From Haplosporangium gracile (lineage: Eukaryota; Mortierellomycota; Mortierellomycetes; Mortierellales; Mortierellaceae), in NCBI GenBank assembly GCA_015499985.1, contig JAAAUF010000242.1:1-33029 (forward strand): a DNA stretch of 33,029 nt, given 5' to 3'. Below are positions 30,246-33,029 of this stretch, piece by piece. A program made the position numbers and the translations under genes. The notes under the pieces are model-generated. The model searched no databases and was not told the origin of the DNA. It saw only the letters and a program-made list of their open reading frames with translations. The first letter of the stretch is position 1, and every line of letters starts with the position of its first letter.

Positions 30246-32436
30246 TTACGCCTCAACACCAGCAGCATTCCCGCGAGACCGACGGGTCACTCGGACCGGC
30301 AGCCCATACCGCATCGCCAACGTCGTCCCAAGTCCATACGCAGGAACCTTCCCCGGCTCCACCAACGCCAATTCAAAGTTCTGCAACACCAGACCCACAA
30401 TTGTCAATGCCTCCAGGACAGCAAACCCTTGTCCTACACAAGTGCGAGGACCCAAATGGAACGAACTAAAGTTGCTTAGCGACGATGCCTTCTCACTACC
30501 AAGCCACCTGTCCGGTTTAAATTCCTTGACATCTGGCCCCCAGAGCTTCTCGGATCGACCCATGACATAGGAGGACCAGGTAAACATTTCTCCGGCGTAG
30601 ATCTTGGTCCCGTCTGGAAGGACATCGTCCTGAACACAAGTCTTGAAGTTACGTGGCAATGGTGGGTACATCCTCAGAGCTGTATTACAAGATAAGAAAG
30701 AGTGAAGAGAGTAAAAAAGAGGTGAGTGTCTTGTTCCTTGTCCCTGGAGTAATATTGCCTCTCTTTGTTATTCCTCCACTTACTCTCGAAGAAACTACGA
30801 CCATGTACAAAAAATGTAAATTTCTTGGGTTAGTTTTTACAGTAAATGAGCGCAAGGAAGCGTAGACGAAAATTAAGCTCTAAATGGAGCATATGTATGT
30901 GAACGTACCATGCTTCGGCATACTTTTGCTTCTTGTGTGTCTCATATGTGGGCAGATTGTCGCCCAACACCTCGTCGACCTCTCGGACCAACTTTTCCAT
31001 CACAGACGGATCGGTCTCGTTCCTGAGCATAGCGTACATCATCCAGGAAACCGACTGCGCCATAGTATCCCGTCCTGCAATCTACAACCAAAAATAAAAC
31101 AAAATGTCCCGCATGTCAGATATCAGTGCACCTATAGTGGGTCCTGCACATACCTCACGCTCAACGCAACATACCGTAAAAGTAAGAATAATGTCGACAA
31201 GGTACTCCTCCGTCAGCGGGTTGCCGTCATCGTCTGTCGCCTCCAGCAACAACTGCAACATATCCTTCTTGTCACCGCCAAGACTCTCCAATCGGCGTCG
31301 CTCCACAATCCTCCGAATACGCTCCCTCATAACAAACTTGAGCTCTCGCGCTTTCGTCCCAACACTTGTCACTGCCTCTCGAATCCTCCAGAGTGGATCC
31401 ACGATACGCAACGAGCAGATCCCGAGTAGATCTCCGACTGCATCCGCAAAGGGAACTCTGCCGTCGATGTTTTCCAAGCATCCAAAGCTCTCTCCGAACG
31501 ACACACTATGTCGTGGAAGGTACAAAATGTTAGCACTGAGGTTTCTTCATACATTTCTTGGCAACAGGCGTAAAAAGTGGGCGTAATGAAAATATGCCAG
31601 TAAATGATCATATTCTTACCTGCCAAAGACATCGAGGGTGAAGGCATGCATGATGGCGTGAAAGTCGACAACAGAACCCGAATCGGCAGCCTTGCCCAGA
31701 TACTCGAGCACCTTTTGCGCCTCTTTGTTGAAGACCTCGCTGGTGTATTCTCGGAAGGCGTTGACGTTGAAGAGGTGCGTGGCTTGTTTTCGCTGGAACT
31801 TCCAACTCTCGCCGTCCGCACTGATGATTCCTATTTTTGATGGAAGTTGAAAAGGAACCAAATCAGGGAAGGAGAGGGAGGAGGCGTAAAGTCAACAAAA
31901 ATAGTGGTCAGTGCTTTTAGTATCATGATCAAAATACATTTGCATGATGGGAAAAAAAGCTAAAGCGGCGGAAAAAAACAAAAAGGAAAAAAAAACACGC
32001 AATAAAGAACCATGCTACACTCCCTTCCTTCTGGATTACCTTTTCCAAAGACATCACTCATGGATCCAGTAAAGTGAGGTCCCTTGTGATACGCCCAAAA
32101 GTTGGTCTTGAGAACATGCTCAAGTAGCTCGGGAGTATCGCCCTGAATCATACGGCCAATCCCTGGCAAAGAGATGGACCAGACGGGCCCCAGTTCACGG
32201 TAAGTTCGTTCAAAGTAATCGTACAAGTCCGTACTAGGCATGGACGCCATGAGGAACATGTGTCCAAAGAAGGGAACGGCTCCCCTAGGTTCCTTCAGGT
32301 CGAGTCGTCGACGGGTACCGATAGCGTGGGAGCGGTATTTGTAAGTTAAAAGAGCGAGGAGGGTGAAGAAGAGTTTGAGCTTGTTGGAGCGGATGGCGCG
32401 TTGAGCCACGAAATGGATGACTTCTGAGATACCCAT
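30246..32436 (-). CDS. CYP52-like cytochrome P450 (likely fatty-acid omega-hydroxylase type)
   Basis: Membrane-bound haem monooxygenase. The clan and motifs are those of fungal CYP52-like enzymes that hydroxylate fatty acids or alkanes; the substrate is inferred. Six in-phase exons: 32436-32040, 31830-31620, 31505-31175, 31081-30909, 30794-30784 and 30679-30246, giving 518 residues. A hydrophobic N-terminal anchor lies at about residues 20-35 (LKLFFTLLALLTYKY). The I-helix reads AGRDTMAQSVSW (about 315-326). The K-helix ExxR is E374-T-L-R377, with the Glu encoded by an 11-base exon. The PERF-like motif is FKPDRW (about 428-433). The haem loop is F448-HLGPRT-C455-VG, with Cys455 the iron ligand. 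Skipping the microexon would join phase 2 to phase 1 and break the frame, so it is required. The intact gene sits upstream of the dehydrogenase and a dead paralogue in the same direction. Confidence 0.9.
30784..30794 (-). other. 11-nt microexon of the P450 gene
   Basis: On the minus strand, TTTCTTCGAGA lies between acceptor gtcgtag and donor gtaagtgg. It completes a Cys codon, encodes Phe-Phe-Glu and starts a Thr codon, restoring the FFETLR K-helix motif that is missing if exons 4 and 6 are joined directly. Confidence 0.85.
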
Positions 32437-33029
32437 GCTTGTTTTCCTTCTTCTTCCTTGGGTGATGTCAAGGTAAAAGTTGTCGTTCTGTTTGTTGAGG
32501 TTATGGAATTTGTTGAAGAGAGAGAGAGAGGGAGAGAGAAGGAGCGAAGTAAGAATGTAAAAAATGGAAAAGGCGAAGGAAAGAGTACGACAAGCGATGG
32601 AACGGATCTTTTGGCTTTTTTCGGCATTTTTGGTAATGCGTCTTTGTGACTTTCCTTTTACCTTCCGTTGTGACGACCAGAGACTGATGGTATGCGGTGC
32701 TATGTGTGATCTTTTGTTATGATGAGTGAAAAAACAAAAGAAAGACACAAGCGAAATCAAATAAAAGGAACAGACAGATGCCTACTCATCAATTCACTAT
32801 GGCGCGCGTATTATTTTACCCCTATTACCGGTTACTTGTCCTAGTCTGTCTGCACAGCCAATAAGAGTCAACTGTAACTCGCGTCTTGATCTCCTGTCAT
32901 GAACACGCATGGTCGCCTAGGACTCTAAGGGGAATATCCATCTAGTCGCGCGTCTTTTTGATACCTCATTGGACATGTAGCCACCATCAACAACGTTCTG
33001 TCATTCGACTCGCCGTTTTTTTTTTTTTT
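32437..33029. promoter_or_regulatory. 5' flank of the P450 gene
   Basis: The first 250 bases are purine-rich on the plus strand (pyrimidine-rich leader for the gene) with an (AG)n run around 32519-32540. No other gene is visible to the window end, which is a 14-base T run. Confidence 0.5.

Overview
This is eukaryotic DNA from a filamentous fungus. Genes are split by many short GT-AG introns with CTNAC-type branch sites, and start codons follow long pyrimidine-rich leaders. The window also holds fungal families: a questin-oxidase-like enzyme, a hydrophobin, a SAM/RA/SH3 MAP-kinase adaptor, Mvp1 and a CYP52-like P450. Crinkler (CRN) fragments plus F-box fragments of this style suggest an early-diverging fungus, most likely Mortierellomycota. 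That placement is inference from gene content, not a database match.

Left part (1-5.5 kb): the 3' two thirds of a questin-oxidase-like gene (+) converges on a small intronless gene (-) with the eight-cysteine pattern of a class II hydrophobin. A purine-rich, repeat-bearing stretch follows, then a truncated CRN header (-) and a frameshifted F-box-like remnant (-).

Middle (5.5-15.5 kb) is a gene graveyard. It holds an F-box gene with two in-frame stops (+), a CRN C-terminal remnant (-), a broken PD-(D/E)XK-like gene with an EIKKP motif (-), and a nearly full-length CRN pseudogene (+). That CRN has a ubiquitin-like header, a P-loop NTPase and a restriction-endonuclease-like tail, and a second CRN C-terminal fragment follows it. 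Short tandem duplications, direct repeats and purine-rich tracts lie between them.

Right part (16.3-32.4 kb) is intact housekeeping and metabolic sequence, with gene models I rebuilt exon by exon. In order they are: a Ste50/Ubc2-type adaptor (+, 10 exons, 581 aa); a peroxisomal acyl-CoA oxidase (-, 7 exons, 674 aa, with a PTS2-like signal); a sorting nexin Mvp1/SNX8 (+, 9 exons, 630 aa); a CYP52-like P450 pseudogene (-); a short-chain dehydrogenase ending in AKL (-, 5 exons, 252 aa); and an intact CYP52-like P450 (-, 6 exons including an 11-nt microexon, 518 aa). The acyl-CoA oxidase, dehydrogenase and P450s could together serve fatty-acid omega-/beta-oxidation or oxylipin turnover. This is inferred from family and targeting signals.

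The most unusual items are the class II hydrophobin pattern in a probable non-Dikarya genome, the microexon carrying the ExxR glutamate in both P450 copies, and the density of broken CRN, F-box and nuclease-like genes.
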